A stretch of DNA of 64,000 nucleotides, taken from positions 26,077,748 to 26,141,747 of the forward strand of contig CM119265.1 of assembly GCA_051294375.1 (NCBI GenBank), in the 5' to 3' direction. Of the stretch, positions 1 through 11,113 are shown piece by piece. Every line of letters begins with the position of its first letter. The first letter of the stretch is position 1. The translations under genes and the position numbers were made by a program. Origin of the DNA: Paraspadella gotoi (taxonomy: Eukaryota > Chaetognatha). Below the pieces are notes generated by a model. The model searched no databases. It saw only the letters and a program-made list of their open reading frames with translations, and was not told the DNA's origin.

Positions 1-30
1 ACCTCNNNNNNNNNNNNNNNNNNNNNNNNN

Positions 31-345
31 CTCGCAAATTCTGCTTTGTTTGTTCGTCATTCGGATTAAACAGAGAAAAACCGCGAAAAAACGATAACGA
101 TTTTCGACTTAAAAAAAAAAAATCGTCACAGCAGCAGCAGCAGGCTAATTTCTCCTGACAGCCGCCGCAGCGCCCGGCGCAGAAATAAAAACCTGCAGCG
201 CAGCGTAAAGCCGGTCGCGGCAGCACATCCACGAGCATCAGCTACCGGGCTTCCTCCCGGGTCGTCACCCACAATCCATCCTTTTTCCCCGACCTTACCT
301 CAAGCCCCAAAACTTCTTATTTCGGGTCAGTTCAATTCAGATTCT
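31..345. other. GC/CpG-rich patch without a supported gene
   Basis: A CAG run (about 130-143) is followed by a GC-rich stretch to about 265 with several CGC and CGG clusters, unusual against the AT-rich surroundings. It could be part of a promoter or an exon, but no start codon, splice pair or recognisable protein was found. An N gap (6-30) lies immediately upstream, so any gene here would be cut off. Confidence 0.35.
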
Positions 346-379
346 CTTAGGAACCATATTTTCCAAAAGGTTAATAATC

Positions 380-437
380 AAGTAAGGGTAAGGGATTTGG
401 ATCATGGATTGGTTTAGGATTAGTTTAAGGATTTAAT
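380..437. repeat. Degenerate telomere-like GGGTAA/TTTAGG array
   Basis: Short units such as AAGGGTAAGGG, GGTTTAGG and AGTTTAAGG follow one another, resembling a decayed TTAGGG-type interstitial repeat. Similar G/T-A-G arrays occur at 24,769-24,833, 33,109-33,460 (C-rich strand), 47,100-47,215 and 49,555-49,640. The exact unit is too eroded to define. Confidence 0.4.
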
Positions 438-489
438 AATAAAATATGATTAAATATTATTTATTATTTATTATTATTATAATTATTTA

Positions 490-730
490 TTATTTATATA
501 CTAAAATAGTGCCCTTTCTTTCTTCTTTCTTCTTTTCCTTTTTCTCTTTCTTTTTTTTCTCCAATGATCTTCTTTTTCTTGTTTTCTTTTCCTTATTTTA
601 CTTTTCCTTTTTTTCCTTTTTTTTCTTTTTTCTCCTTCAAGTTTCCTGTGTTTTTAATTTTCCTGTCTTCTTTCTCTTTCCTCTTTTCTTAACCATTTTC
701 ACCTTAGCTCATTTTTTTCCTTCAAGGAGA

Positions 731-770
<40 letters not shown>

Positions 771-857
771 ATAAAAATAATAAATAATAAATCAAAATCA
801 ATAATCAAGATTCAAGATCTAAATCAATCTCTGCTCTCTCTTCCTCTCTCTTTCCTT

Positions 858-888
<31 letters not shown>

Positions 889-1455
889 ATCTCTGCTCTC
901 TCTCCTCTCACTTCTCTCCCTCTCTCTACTCTTTCCCTCTCAGTTCGTCTCTGACACCCCGTATCAGTTTCTTTCTTATTTCCAGTTCCTTCGTACCGAA
1001 CTTTTAACTCTCTCTCTCTCTTTTTCCTTACTTTCCGCACTTCTTTCCTCTATGCAACGGCTTAGTACTGAACTTTCGGTGTCATTCAAGTCAATATGCA
1101 TGTTCATTTTAGGTGACATTTCTTTGATCATTCGCAGGTTATCTGTATTACTCAGAATTCTTTACAAGAAAATTATTTTGTCAAATAGTAATGCTTCATA
1201 TATGTTATCTTTATTTCTCATTACTCTCTGCTCTCTTTAATTGTTTTTCTCTCTTCCTTCAGGACCGTTTACTTTTACCCTTTTCTCTCTCTCTCTCTCT
1301 CTCTTCCTCTCTCTCTCCTCTTCTCTCTCTCTCCTCTCTCCTCTCTTCTCTACTCTCCCCTCTCTCTTCTTCATACTCCTCTCTCTCTTCCTCTCTCTCT
1401 CTCTCCTCTCTCTCGTCTCTCTTCTCTCTGCTCTCGTCTCTCTCTTCTCCTTCTC
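490..1455. repeat. Pyrimidine-rich block with several (CT)n microsatellites
   Basis: The plus strand is mostly C and T, with TTTC-rich sequence at 515-720 and CT runs near 733-768, 862-889, 1,007-1,022 and 1,285-1,445. Open frames here translate to Ser/Leu or Arg/Glu runs and are not genes. A 25-N gap (1,501-1,525) follows, probably because the repeat could not be assembled. Confidence 0.85.
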
Positions 1456-1525
1456 CAAAATTTTTAACTCAAGACAAACACCAAACTTGTTAGGACTCCA
1501 NNNNNNNNNNNNNNNNNNNNNNNNN

Positions 1526-2014
1526 TGTTAGACTCGCCAATTTCTTGTTCCCAAGAGAAAATATCAGATTTTCTTATTCTCTGGTGCCAAGTCAGACAAA
1601 ACTATCGACTTACTCGAGCAATTTCTGCACTACATGTATTATAACGAAATCAGGGAAATGAAAGAAAAACCGTAGTATAGATAAAAAAAAAGCGACATCT
1701 ATCGTCGGCCTAAACAAAACAACTTTTGTCGTCAGAAACAAAAGACACTAACGTAGAAAAATAAAATTCTTCAACGGCTCCCCGCTAAAACCTTTAACCT
1801 ATCCCATATTTTTTCCGCCTTTTCATTTTTTCCCCTTCCTTTGTCTCTTCATTTTTTCCCCTTTATTCTTTTCCTTTTTCCTCCCCAATTTTTTCCTTTG
1901 TTTTCTCTTTGTTTTATCCTTCATTTCCTTCGTTTTTATATTTTTCTTTGTTTTGTTTTCGTCGACTTGAAATCTCTCCCTTGATTTTTTTCCTTCATCT
2001 TCTTCTTTGATCGA
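1526..2014. other. Intergenic sequence, no gene seen
   Basis: AT-rich sequence becoming T- and C-rich after about 1,810. No protein family, RNA gene or repeat structure was recognised. The open frame on the minus strand at 1,823-2,026 is Lys/Glu/Arg-rich only because the strand is purine-rich. Confidence 0.5.
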
Positions 2015-2215
2015 AATTGAAATCAAGCAGCTTGGTTGTATTTTACCCTTTCTCTTTCTCCTTCATTCCTAATTGAAATCAAGCAGCTTGGTTGTATTTT
2101 ACCCTTTCTCTTTCTACATCATTTTTAATTGAAATCAAGCAGCTTGCTTGTATTTTACCCTTTCTACATCATTCCTAATTCAAATCAAGTAGATTGGTTG
2201 TATTTTAGTTCTTCC
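2015..2215. repeat. 56-bp minisatellite, about 3.5 copies
   Basis: Units start with AATTGAAATCAAGC at about 2,015, 2,071 and 2,127, and with AATTCAAATCAAG at 2,177. Each unit carries GCTTGGTTGTATTTTACCC and a CT-rich tail. The last unit is shorter (50 bp from the previous start) and more diverged. Confidence 0.85.
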
Positions 2216-2640
2216 TTTCTGCTTCGTCTTTGTCTTTGTCTTTCTTCATCTTTGTCTTTGTCTTTCTTTGTCTTTGACTTTGTCTTTTTTGTCTTTGTCT
2301 TTCTTTGTCTTTGTCTTTTTTGTCTTTGACCTTGTTTTTCTTTGTCTTTGTCTTTCTTTGATTTGTCTTTTTTTGTCTTTTTTGTTTTTGTCTTTGTCTT
2401 TCTTTGTCTTTTTTTGTTATTGACTTTGTTTTTCTTTGTCTTTGTCTTTCTTTGTCTTTCTTTGTTTTTGTGTTTGTCTTTCTTTGTCTTTGTCTTTTTT
2501 GTCTTTGACTTTGTTTTTCTTTGTCTTTATCTTTTTTTGTCTTTGTCTTTCTTTGTCTTTCTTTGTTTTTGTGTTTGTCTTTCTTTGTCTTTGACTTTGT
2601 TTTTCTTTGTCTTTTTTTGATTTGTCTTTTTTTGTCCTAT
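2216..2640. repeat. TTTGTC-based minisatellite
   Basis: About 420 bp of interleaved CTTTGT, CTTTTTTGT and CTTTGACTTTGT units. The derived Leu/Phe/Val-rich frames on the plus strand are repeat translations. It adjoins the 56-bp minisatellite and the trinucleotide tract downstream, forming one simple-sequence block of about 0.9 kb. Confidence 0.85.
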
Positions 2641-2654
2641 TTTCCTTTTTATCT

Positions 2655-2818
2655 TTCTTCGTCTTTGTCGACGTCGTCTACTTCATCAGGAAACAAAAAC
2701 AACAACAACAACGATAACAACAACAGCGTCATCGGTTTTCGTCTTCGAATTCGTTTTTTTCTTTTGACGTCATCAATCGTTTTTCTTTCTTCGTCGTCGT
2801 CGTCAGTCGTTGTCGTCA

Positions 2819-2885
<67 letters not shown>
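2655..2885. repeat. AAC and TCG/TCA trinucleotide tracts
   Basis: An AAC run at about 2,694-2,725 is followed by TCG/TCA repeats from about 2,785 to 2,882. A TGACGTCA palindrome lies between them (about 2,765). The same combination of imperfect CpG trinucleotides followed by the motif CGGATCTGCCCACGATCAT recurs at 48,800-49,095. Confidence 0.85.
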
Positions 2886-3118
2886 TAAATTCTTGATGAG
2901 ATCAATTTGACTTCGATTTTTTTTCCGTCAAATAAAAAAAAAGAATCGAAAAAGTAAAAGAAGAGAGAATCAATAAATGAGTAAGAAAAATGTTGACAGA
3001 CAAAAAGAATTGAATTAAACAAATGTTCACACTTCAGTATCCACTTCACACTTCCCACTTCACACTTCAAACTTCTGTCCGCTCTTACTCTCAAGGAGTC
3101 GACAGCAAAATAAACAAT

Positions 3119-3874
3119 GCCGGATCTGCCCACGATCATTAGCGGTAAGCAGCTGATCAGATAATTAATTAATTAATTAATATTAATTTTTTTTATTCGT
3201 GTCAAAATAGTTTTCCACTTTGTCTCGTCTCTCAATCACAAAACAACAATCTCGATCACAAAATTAATTAATTAATTAATTAATTACTCATTTATTAATA
3301 ATTAATTATTGCAGCTTGAATTTACATTTAATTTAAAAATAAAAAAGCATAATCAAATAGTGAAATAGATTGTTTGTTTATTTCATTTTAACTCATTTCC
3401 CCTTGAACGATTCCATCTTATTTCCTGCTCAAACACACATTTTCCTACCCACATACAAAATTTGAAGTCAATCGCCCCATTCACTCAGAAGTAATTGGCA
3501 TTCAAATAGTGAAATATTTTTCTTTCTATTTTAACGCATTTCCACTCGAACGATTCCATCGAAACTTGATTTCCAACTCAATCACACACTTTCCTACCCA
3601 CACACAAAATTTCATTCCAGTCCATCCATCAAATCACGAGTAATTGGTGTTTTTTTGCTAAGGTGGGAAGGACGGACAGACAGACAGACAGACGGACACA
3701 CAGAGAGAGAGATGGACGGACGGACTGATGGACAGACATAATTTTTCTTGCATAATTTATCATAATTCGATGTTCTGATATGATATAAGTGAATTCCCGA
3801 CAAGATTGGGGGGGCGGACCGACGGACCGACAAAGTGGATTATAGAGCCGGAATCTGCTGTAAGCAGATCCGGC
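3119..3874. mobile_element. Candidate non-autonomous TIR element (about 756 bp)
   Basis: The left end starts GCCGGATCTGC and the right end finishes GCAGATCCGGC, its exact reverse complement. The right end also folds alone: GCCGGAATCTGCT and AGCAGATCCGGC form a hairpin at 3,847-3,874. Inside are ATTA runs, a 0.15-kb tandem duplication, and GACGGACAGACAG-type tracts before the right end. No transposase is visible and no clear target-site duplication was found, so the boundaries are inferred. The same left-end motif with one change recurs at 49,064. A fortuitous pairing of short repeats remains possible. Confidence 0.4.
3355..3653. repeat. Tandem duplication of about 150 bp inside the TIR candidate
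   Basis: Two successive units both begin AAATAGTGAAAT and share GAACGATTCCATC, TTTCCTACCCACA and AGTAATTGG in the same order (about 3,355-3,505 and 3,506-3,653). They have diverged by many substitutions, so the duplication is old. Confidence 0.75.
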
Positions 3875-3954
3875 TAAAAATAAATCTAAAGGTTCTCTTG
3901 TAGGAGAAAACTCTATTTACTTTTGTTTACATTCGATTAACTGGAGACAGGAAA

Positions 3955-4340
3955 ACGTTTGATTGATCGTCAGGCGATCGTCAGGTGATTGTTAGGCGTT
4001 TCACAGGCGATTGAGAAGCGGTAGAGAAGAGTTGGTCCGGCGATTGTCAGGCGATTATCAGATCTTGGTCCAGGGGCTGATTGTTTGGCGATAGTCAGGG
4101 ATTGTCCTGGAGATTGTTCGCGATTGAGGCGAATAGAGTCAGGAATTTCTGGCGATTGTCAAAATGATCATGGGATGCAGGGATTGGTCAGGCGTTTTAG
4201 TACGGCGATTTAGAAAGCCGGTAGAGAAAGAGAAAGGTTTGTCTGGCGATTGTCAGGTGCGATTTTTTTTTAGGCGATTGTCAGACGATTGTTAGGGGAC
4301 ATTGTTATGGCGGATTGTCAAGGGCGATTTGGTTTGCGAC
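3955..4340. repeat. GGCGATTGTCA minisatellite
   Basis: Roughly 390 bp built from imperfect 10-12-bp units around GGCGATTGTCA, with drift to GGCGATTATCA, GGCGATAGTCA and others. Unit spacing varies because of insertions. It runs towards the 215-N gap at 4,427-4,641, so its full length is unknown. Confidence 0.75.
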
Positions 4341-4641
4341 GGTCGGTCGTGATCGTCCTTGCCCGCCTCTGCTTCTTCCGGCTTCTCTTTAAAATGTTTT
4401 TTGCCTCCTAATTGGATTTTCCTCTCNNNNNNNNNNNNNNNNNNNNNNNNNNNNNNNNNNNNNNNNNNNNNNNNNNNNNNNNNNNNNNNNNNNNNNNNNN
4501 NNNNNNNNNNNNNNNNNNNNNNNNNNNNNNNNNNNNNNNNNNNNNNNNNNNNNNNNNNNNNNNNNNNNNNNNNNNNNNNNNNNNNNNNNNNNNNNNNNNN
4601 NNNNNNNNNNNNNNNNNNNNNNNNNNNNNNNNNNNNNNNNN

Positions 4642-5040
4642 CGCCATAAATAATTCGATCGAATAGAATTAATTCGAGTAACTTCGCTTCCTTTTATCGA
4701 CGAATCTGATCATAACATTGTCCTTTTTCATTTTATCATTTGTCATTAAGTTCGTTATATATAAATCTGTTTCAATTTTTTTCTTTTAAATTTATTTATT
4801 TTCTTTATATTAAATTTCTTTTGTCTCTCTCTCTTTTTTTTTCTCCTTTTCTCCCTGCCCTCCTCCTCTTTCTTCAGAGTTCGAATTGAAACTAATAAAT
4901 TTTAAAAAATTTATAAAATATGCACGACTTATTTTTTAGAATCACGAGTTTGGCGGGATTTTTTGAATTGTGGACACGAAGCGATTTTTGTTCGTCGGCG
5001 CGAAGAAAGGAAGGATTTTGAAAGGAAGCGTCGAAAGTTG
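4642..5040. other. Intergenic AT-rich sequence, no gene seen
   Basis: From the gap end to the GAAA tract the sequence is T-rich with short CT runs. No coding, RNA or mobile-element signature was recognised. Confidence 0.5.
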
Positions 5041-5270
5041 TCGGAATGAAATTGAGGAAATAACTGGAGAAGACGGAGAGAAAGAAAGACAGAAAGAAAG
5101 AAAAAAGGAAAGACAGAAAGAAAGATAGAAAGAAAGAAAGAAAGAAAAAAAGAAAGAAATAGAAAGAAAGAGAGAAAAAAAGAGAAAGATGGAAAGAAAG
5201 AAAGAAAAAAGGAAAGAATGAAAGAAAGGAAAAAGGAAAGACAGAAAGAAAGAAAGACAGAGCAAAGGAA
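5040..5270. repeat. GAAA/GGAAA purine tract
   Basis: Tandem GAAAGAAA and GGAAAGACAGAAAG units on the plus strand. The minus-strand frame across it (4,942-5,382) is a Ser/Phe/Leu run and is not a gene. Confidence 0.85.
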
Positions 5271-5404
5271 ATGAATTAGTAACGCCTCTGCTGTTTATCG
5301 CCATCACAAGCTTGTTGTTTTTCGACGGATTGTCGCTTTCGCGGTGACGAATTCTTTGACGTTGTTCTTGTCTTATCATCATAACGCGATTTTTCTTCGG
5401 TCTC

Positions 5405-5473
5405 TGCTCATCTCCTCTCTCCTCTCTCTCTCTTCTTCTCTTGTCTCCCTCTCCTCTTCTTTCTCTCCTCTCT

Positions 5474-5511
<38 letters not shown>

Positions 5512-5530
5512 CTCTCTCTCTCTCTCTCTG
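5405..5530. repeat. (CT)n microsatellite
   Basis: Imperfect CTCT runs interrupted by TT and GT. They end at a CpG-rich segment that starts near 5,532. Confidence 0.9.
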
Positions 5531-5531
5531 C

Positions 5532-5716
5532 TTCAGCGCCCGTAAACGCCCCATAGGCGGCGCCATAAAGGCAATCGCGTTGTTTAATCGCGAAACAATA
5601 AAAAACCCAGGATTCAGATCCGATCCCCTTCGAATTTCCCCACGTCCGTCCGTCGTCGTCGTCCGTCGTTCGTCGTCGTCGTCCGTCTCGTCGTCGCTCG
5701 TCCATCGTCATCGTCG
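5532..5716. promoter_or_regulatory. CpG-rich patch with GGCGCC and TCG repeats
   Basis: The sequence changes from CT repeat to CpG-rich DNA (AAACGCCCC, GGCGGCGCC), then to imperfect CGTCGTC repeats from about 5,640. Such patches in this window may mark promoters, but no TATA box, start codon with a long frame, or splice donor was identified here. Confidence 0.25.
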
Positions 5717-6161
5717 TCTGTTTTCAAGCACATTTTAAAAATTATATCACTCTCAGGTCGTTCTTTAATTCATAAATTAATTTAATTAATTAATTAATTT
5801 AAATACTTTTAATCATAGACGCCGGTTTCTTCGTTGGTTAGTTTCAATTGTTGCCAATTATCACCTCATTGTATTATTCACATTTCGTTGGAATCACCAA
5901 GGACCTCTTCTCACCAAACGCTTCACCGCCATACAACGTTGAAATAAACTTTCTCTGGCTCTCTATTCATTCCTCATCTTTCGAAAAAAAAAACGCGTTC
6001 TCACTGTATCTAAAGCCCCGCCTCTACTACAAACGACCTCACTGTACTCGTAATCGCTTCGCCCCGATTCCATTCAGTTTCACGATCTTCGCTTTCCTCT
6101 TTCCGAACTCGCGACTCGGAAAATTCCATTCCGAATTTGTTTGAATTCGCTCTTAACTCTC

Positions 6162-6175
6162 GTTTCCATGGCGAC
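6162..6175 (+). promoter_or_regulatory. X-box-like motif (RFX site)
   Basis: GTTTCCATGGCGAC fits the RFX consensus RYYNYY-N(1-3)-RRNRAC. It sits at the edge of a CpG-rich stretch (6,160-6,275) followed by the TATA-like CATATATAAACT at about 6,288. A second match is at 58,670. Motif match only; binding is not shown. Confidence 0.3.
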
Positions 6176-6300
6176 GGAACCGAATGGGGTTCCCAAAACG
6201 GGCGCCGCAAATGTTGTCACGTTGCCACGTCGAGGCTTGACACGCGGGAGTCACGACGGATGAAAGCGGCGGGTTTCATTTCTAAAATTCATATATAAAC
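6176..6300 (+). promoter_or_regulatory. Possible promoter: CpG-rich DNA, then TATA-like site
   Basis: GGGCGCCGC, GTTGCCACGTCGAGG and CGCGGGAGTCACGACGG give a CpG-dense segment that ends before TATATAAACT. The X-box-like motif lies just upstream. A short frame beginning MAAF starts 290 bp downstream at 6,590. The combination is suggestive only. Confidence 0.25.
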
Positions 6301-6589
6301 TTTGATGGGGATTTTTTTCTTTTAGTCCCTGACTTTTTAATTTTGCGCTCGTGTTCGTCCTCGTTTCTTCTCCTAAATTCCCTCCCATCCGTTCCTGACA
6401 TTTTTGTTTGTCCTTGATCTTCTTTCATCTTGTCCTTAATCGAAAATCTTTGTCCTTAAATTAAATTCGTCGCGACTCGTCCTTGTCCTGTTTTTGAAAT
6501 TTACCGCCGCTTCGTCTTTTCAAATTGAGAGAGAAAATGGAGAAAAAGAATTGGTGATCTCTTAATTTCGTTGTGTAAAAACTCTTAAT

Positions 6590-6733
6590 ATGGCCGCCTT
6601 CGATTCATCTTGGATTCCCCGCAGGGAATTCGAAAAGAGATTCTACAATTTCACATCACAATTTCACATTACTAGGTCAACCAAGTCCGTTTATAGGTCC
6701 ATTGCGTTGATGATATTATTTTTATTTATTTGA
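6590..6733 (+). CDS. Possible short coding frame, unrecognised
   Basis: ATGGCC opens a 47-codon frame beginning MAAFDSSWIPRREFEKRF, with mixed composition unlike the repeat translations nearby. It has A at -3 and G at +4. It lies downstream of the CpG/TATA-like segment at 6,162-6,300. The frame ends TTTATTTGA without a clear donor, and no family was recognised. The AATATGGCCGCC around the start also resembles a YY1 site, which could explain the match without translation. Confidence 0.15.
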   Translation: MAAFDSSWIPRREFEKRFYNFTSQFHITRSTKSVYRSIALMILFLFI

Positions 6734-7028
6734 CAGTTTTGTCAGATCTCTACTGTTGTTTTCAGCAATCAGTCGGGTAAACGAGGCTGTTAATCTCTAG
6801 GCATTACGTGACTCTTGGCCCTAGTAGACGTGGGAGATCACGAATGTGATTCTTTCCTGCGTCACACAAATTGCAACAAATAAATCACAGTCAACTCGAT
6901 TTGATACCGGTGAAGCAGATTTAAATCGGTTCACACTTCAACGAATCACCCGATCGGAGGTTTTTATCTTCCGCCACGAATCACTCGGGGTTTTCCGTCG
7001 TGACTGGCAACAGCTGTCGCCGGCACTG

Positions 7029-7917
<889 letters not shown>

Positions 7918-8085
7918 TAATTCATTTAATTATTTCTTTTTTCTTTTCTTTTCATTTAGTTATTTCTTTTTTTTCTTTTCTTTTCATTTAATTATTTCTT
8001 TTTTTTCTTTTCTTTTCATTTAATTATTTCTTTTTTTTCTTTTCTTTTCATTTAATTATTTCTTTTTTTTATTTTCTTTTCGTCG
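7918..8085. repeat. About 31-bp T-rich minisatellite, 5 copies
   Basis: Units of ATTATTTCTTTTTT plus TTTTCTTTTCATTTA repeat about five times with little variation. They differ mainly in T-run length. Confidence 0.85.
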
Positions 8086-8365
8086 AGATTTTTATCGGAA
8101 AAAAATCAATTTGCGAATATCGAGCAGAGAGAGAAACTTAGTTTTTATTTCTTACGCTTTTTTGAGATATAAAAATATCGATTTTTCCAACTTTTCTCAT
8201 TAAAGAAATTAAGTTAGACGAGTTTCTTAATCCCGGCGAATTTAATCAAATGAATGGATTGAAATATAATTAACAAAAGAGCCTTCAAAATTAATTAAAT
8301 AAAAAGTAAAAGCTGAAAGACAAATCTTCTCTTTTTTTAATAAAATAGATTTTCTCGAGAGGTGG

Positions 8366-8501
8366 AGAGAGAGAGAGAGAGAGAGAGATGCTCTTTCTTC
8401 CATCGGATCGATTAATGAAAAATCAGATTATGAAGAGGAATTAACTAGAGAGAGCTTAGTTGATAGAAGATATGAGAGAGAGACGAGAGAGAGAGAGAGA
8501 A

Positions 8502-8532
<31 letters not shown>

Positions 8533-8560
8533 CAGAGAGAGAGAGAGAGAGAGAGAGTGA
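8366..8560. repeat. (GA)n microsatellite clusters
   Basis: GA runs at about 8,366-8,390 and 8,473-8,560, separated by ordinary AT-rich sequence. Confidence 0.9.
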
Positions 8561-8929
8561 GTTGAGGTAGGAATAGGAAGGAGCAGATTCTGCAGCAAGA
8601 AATTCTATTGCAATATTGCTTGCTGCCAATGAATAAAAGAATTAGAAAACAATGAATGTTGTAATATTTAGTTCAACAAATCTTTGTTCCAAAATGAAAT
8701 TATTCGTTTATGATTTTAACTTTTAACTTTAAAATAATAAAAAAAATATTAAACTTAGCTGATACAAAAAATGTAAATTCGTAAAAGAAAAAACCGTAAT
8801 CCAAAAACGCCGAAAAAAAAACAACAAAACGCCGAAAAAAAGAAACAAATGATGCGAACCTTTTGTTTTCGTTGTTTCCTCCGTGAAGACTGAAGACCGA
8901 AGCTAAGAATCCGAACCGAGATTTCGTCG

Positions 8930-9060
8930 TCTTGGTCGTCGTCGTCGTCGTCGTCGTCGCTCTCTCGTCGTCCTCATCGTCGTCGTCGTCGACGTCGCGC
9001 AGATTCGCGCCTCGTGACGTCACGCCAGCGTCACGCGAATCCTCGTGGCGCGGATCGCGA
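8930..9060. promoter_or_regulatory. TCG repeat beside a CpG cluster with a CRE palindrome
   Basis: TCG repeats (8,933-8,995) run into CGTCGCGCAGATTCGCGCC, and TGACGTCA lies at about 9,014-9,021. TGACGTCA is the CREB/ATF consensus. The 3' flank (TTTCCGGTCCG) remains CpG-rich until the purine tract. No transcription unit was defined. Confidence 0.3.
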
Positions 9061-9074
9061 TTTCCGGTCCGTGT

Positions 9075-9445
9075 TTGACGCGGGAGAGAGGGAGGAAGAA
9101 GATGGGGAGGAGGGCGGGGGAGAGACTGGGGGTTTGAGTGGGGAGACGGGGAAAGGGAGAGGGGGAGAGGGAGAGGGAAGGAAAGAGGGGAGACGGGAAG
9201 GGAGGGAGGGAGGGGAGAGAGGGGGTAGGAGGGAGGGGAAGAGGGAGAGAGTAGAGAGGGGGAGAGAGGTGGAGGGAAAGGGAGAGGAGGGGAAGGAAGA
9301 AGGGGAAAGGAGGGGGAGAGGGGAGGGAAGGGGCAAGAAGGAGAGGAGAGGGGAGATGGAGGGGAAAGGGGAAGGAAGGAGAGGAAGAGGGGGAAGGAGT
9401 GAGGGAAGGAGGGAGAGGGCGGGAAGGGTGTGGAGAACGTGGTGT
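9075..9445. repeat. G-rich polypurine tract, about 370 bp
   Basis: The plus strand is almost only G and A, built from GGGAGAGGGA-type units. Plus-strand frames read Gly/Glu/Arg and minus-strand frames Pro/Ser, so neither is taken as coding. Such tracts can form triplex DNA. Confidence 0.85.
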
Positions 9446-9659
9446 GAAATGAGTTAAAATGGAGGCGTGAGAGGTTTAATATGAAGAGTTCTTGGTGAGA
9501 GAGGAGAGATAAGAGAGAAAAGAGGAGAAGAGAGGAAATAGTAAAGTTAGAAGAGGAGAGAAAAAGGGAAGAAAGAGTTGATTAGAAGAGAGAGGAAAAA
9601 GAATAGATAAGATGAGAGAGGAACTGTAGATATAGAAACGAATAAAAAAATATAGTTGA

Positions 9660-10050
9660 TAGAAAGGAGATTAGAAAGAAATGAGAAAAGTGTAGAAATA
9701 GAATAGAATAGAACGGTAGAGAGAGGTAGGAGAAAGAAAGTGATAAAATAGAGAGGTAGAGAGAGAGAGAAGTAAGAAAAGTGTAGAATTGAAATAGAAT
9801 AGAAAGGTGGAGAGAGGTAGGAGAAAGAAAGTGATAAAATAGAGAGGTAGAGAGAGAGAGGTAAGAAAATAAAGAGAAAAGTGTAGAATTGAAATAGAAA
9901 TAGAAAGTGATAAAATAGAGAGAGAGAGAGGTAAGAAAATAAAGAGAAAAATGTAGAATTGAAATAGAAAGGTGGAGAGAGGTAGGAGAAAGAAAGTGAT
10001 AAAATAGAGAGGTAGAGAGAGGTAAGAAAATAAAGAGAAAAGTGGTTCGA
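9660..10050. repeat. Purine-rich minisatellite, about 60-90-bp units
   Basis: Units share GAAAGTGATAAAATAGAGAG, then GTAAGAAAATAAAGAG and GTGTAGAATTGAAATAG. About five units occur, with internal deletions. The block continues the purine asymmetry that began at 9,075. Confidence 0.8.
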
Positions 10051-10054
10051 TCTG

Positions 10055-10960
10055 GGAGAAATTACGAATTCGACCTCCGATGCCTGGAGAGAAAAAATGG
10101 GGTCGAAAAAAAGCAAAAAGGATCGGATGGCAAAAAAGGTCAAATGGCGAAAATCGGAATGAATGGTAAAAAGCGAAGAAATGGTAAAAAGGGTTAAACA
10201 TGCGACACACACACACACACACAAAAACAAAAACAGAAAACTGAGCTTTGAAAAACATTTTGGAACTTATTTTTAGAGAGAAAAGTGGTTCCATTGTTAC
10301 TTAAGTGTGAAACGTTTTGAATGTTCTTGTGAATGGAAAAATTATAATGTGAGCTTAAATAGAATATTGTACCAAGTAATGTTATACTTTAAGTCTCAGG
10401 AAATATCTTAAATAGGAATGTAATTATTTAAGTTTAAAAAAAAGTCTCACGCAAATAATGTACAACATTAAAATTTGTTCAAAAAATTGTCTTAAAATAC
10501 ACAGAAACCACAATGAAAAATGATGATAAATGGATAAAAAAAGGGGAAAGAAATGGAAAAAATGGGAAAAATAAAAAAATGAAAAAAAATGGAAAAAACT
10601 GTGAAAGATGTTCGTTGCTCCTGGGACCCGATTTCGACTCTCGGTTGGGAAAGCCCTTTCTCTCTCTCNNNNNNNNNNAGAGAAAGAGAGGAGAAAAGAA
10701 CAAATTGCTTGGCAGAAAGCGAGGAATTTTAAAGGATTTTTTTATATTATTGTCCCATGGCGCAAGAGAAGGAAAAAAGGGAAAAGATGATGCTCATGAT
10801 TTACTGATACAGCTAATACAGAGAGTCTATTCGGGCATTTTAGCTGCGGAACTGTTTCTAAAATTACTATCATATAAAAAAAATACAATAACGATAAATT
10901 TTCTCCGATAGTATCTGTCATACAATAAAAAAAGAAACTAATAAATCCCATCCATCTAAC
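10055..10960. other. Intergenic, no gene seen; one 10-N gap
   Basis: Contains a (CA)n run near 10,204-10,222, T/A-rich sequence and a 10-N gap at 10,669-10,678 within a CTCT/AGAG context. No gene, RNA or mobile element was recognised. Confidence 0.5.
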
Positions 10961-10962
10961 AG

Positions 10963-11107
10963 CAATAAAGCAAATGCAACGAATCCCGGCTTCTGCAGTG
11001 AAAGTCAAACCAACGCCACTGATGCTGCGAGTCCAGTGAATGCAGTCGATGAAGTTGCTGCGATCAATATGGATTCGGCGCCGATTTGCAGCAAAGGGCG
11101 ACGCCTA
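10963..11107 (+). CDS. Candidate internal exon, product unrecognised
   Basis: A 145-bp segment lies between an AG acceptor (CATCCATCTAACAG, with ACTAAT about 25 bp upstream as a possible branch site) and a consensus donor GTGAGT at 11,108. The open frame reads NKANATNPGFCSESQTNATD, then ends SAPICSKGRRL. It is rich in Asn, Ala and Asp with two N-x-T sequons and three cysteines, unlike the repeat translations around it. The exon would begin with one base of a split codon and end on a codon boundary. The pyrimidine tract is weak and no matching exons were found nearby. It may be a chance frame or part of a decayed element. Confidence 0.28.
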
Positions 11108-11113
11108 GTGAGT

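Noticed and set aside
2015-2215. CRISPR-like array of regularly spaced repeats
   Set aside because: The units are contiguous without unique spacers and the host is eukaryotic.
9547-10294. Long minus-strand frames (227 and 207 codons) with Phe/Ser/Leu-rich translation
   Set aside because: They lie on the purine-rich minisatellite; two overlapping frames are open at once, as expected from the repeat rather than a membrane protein.
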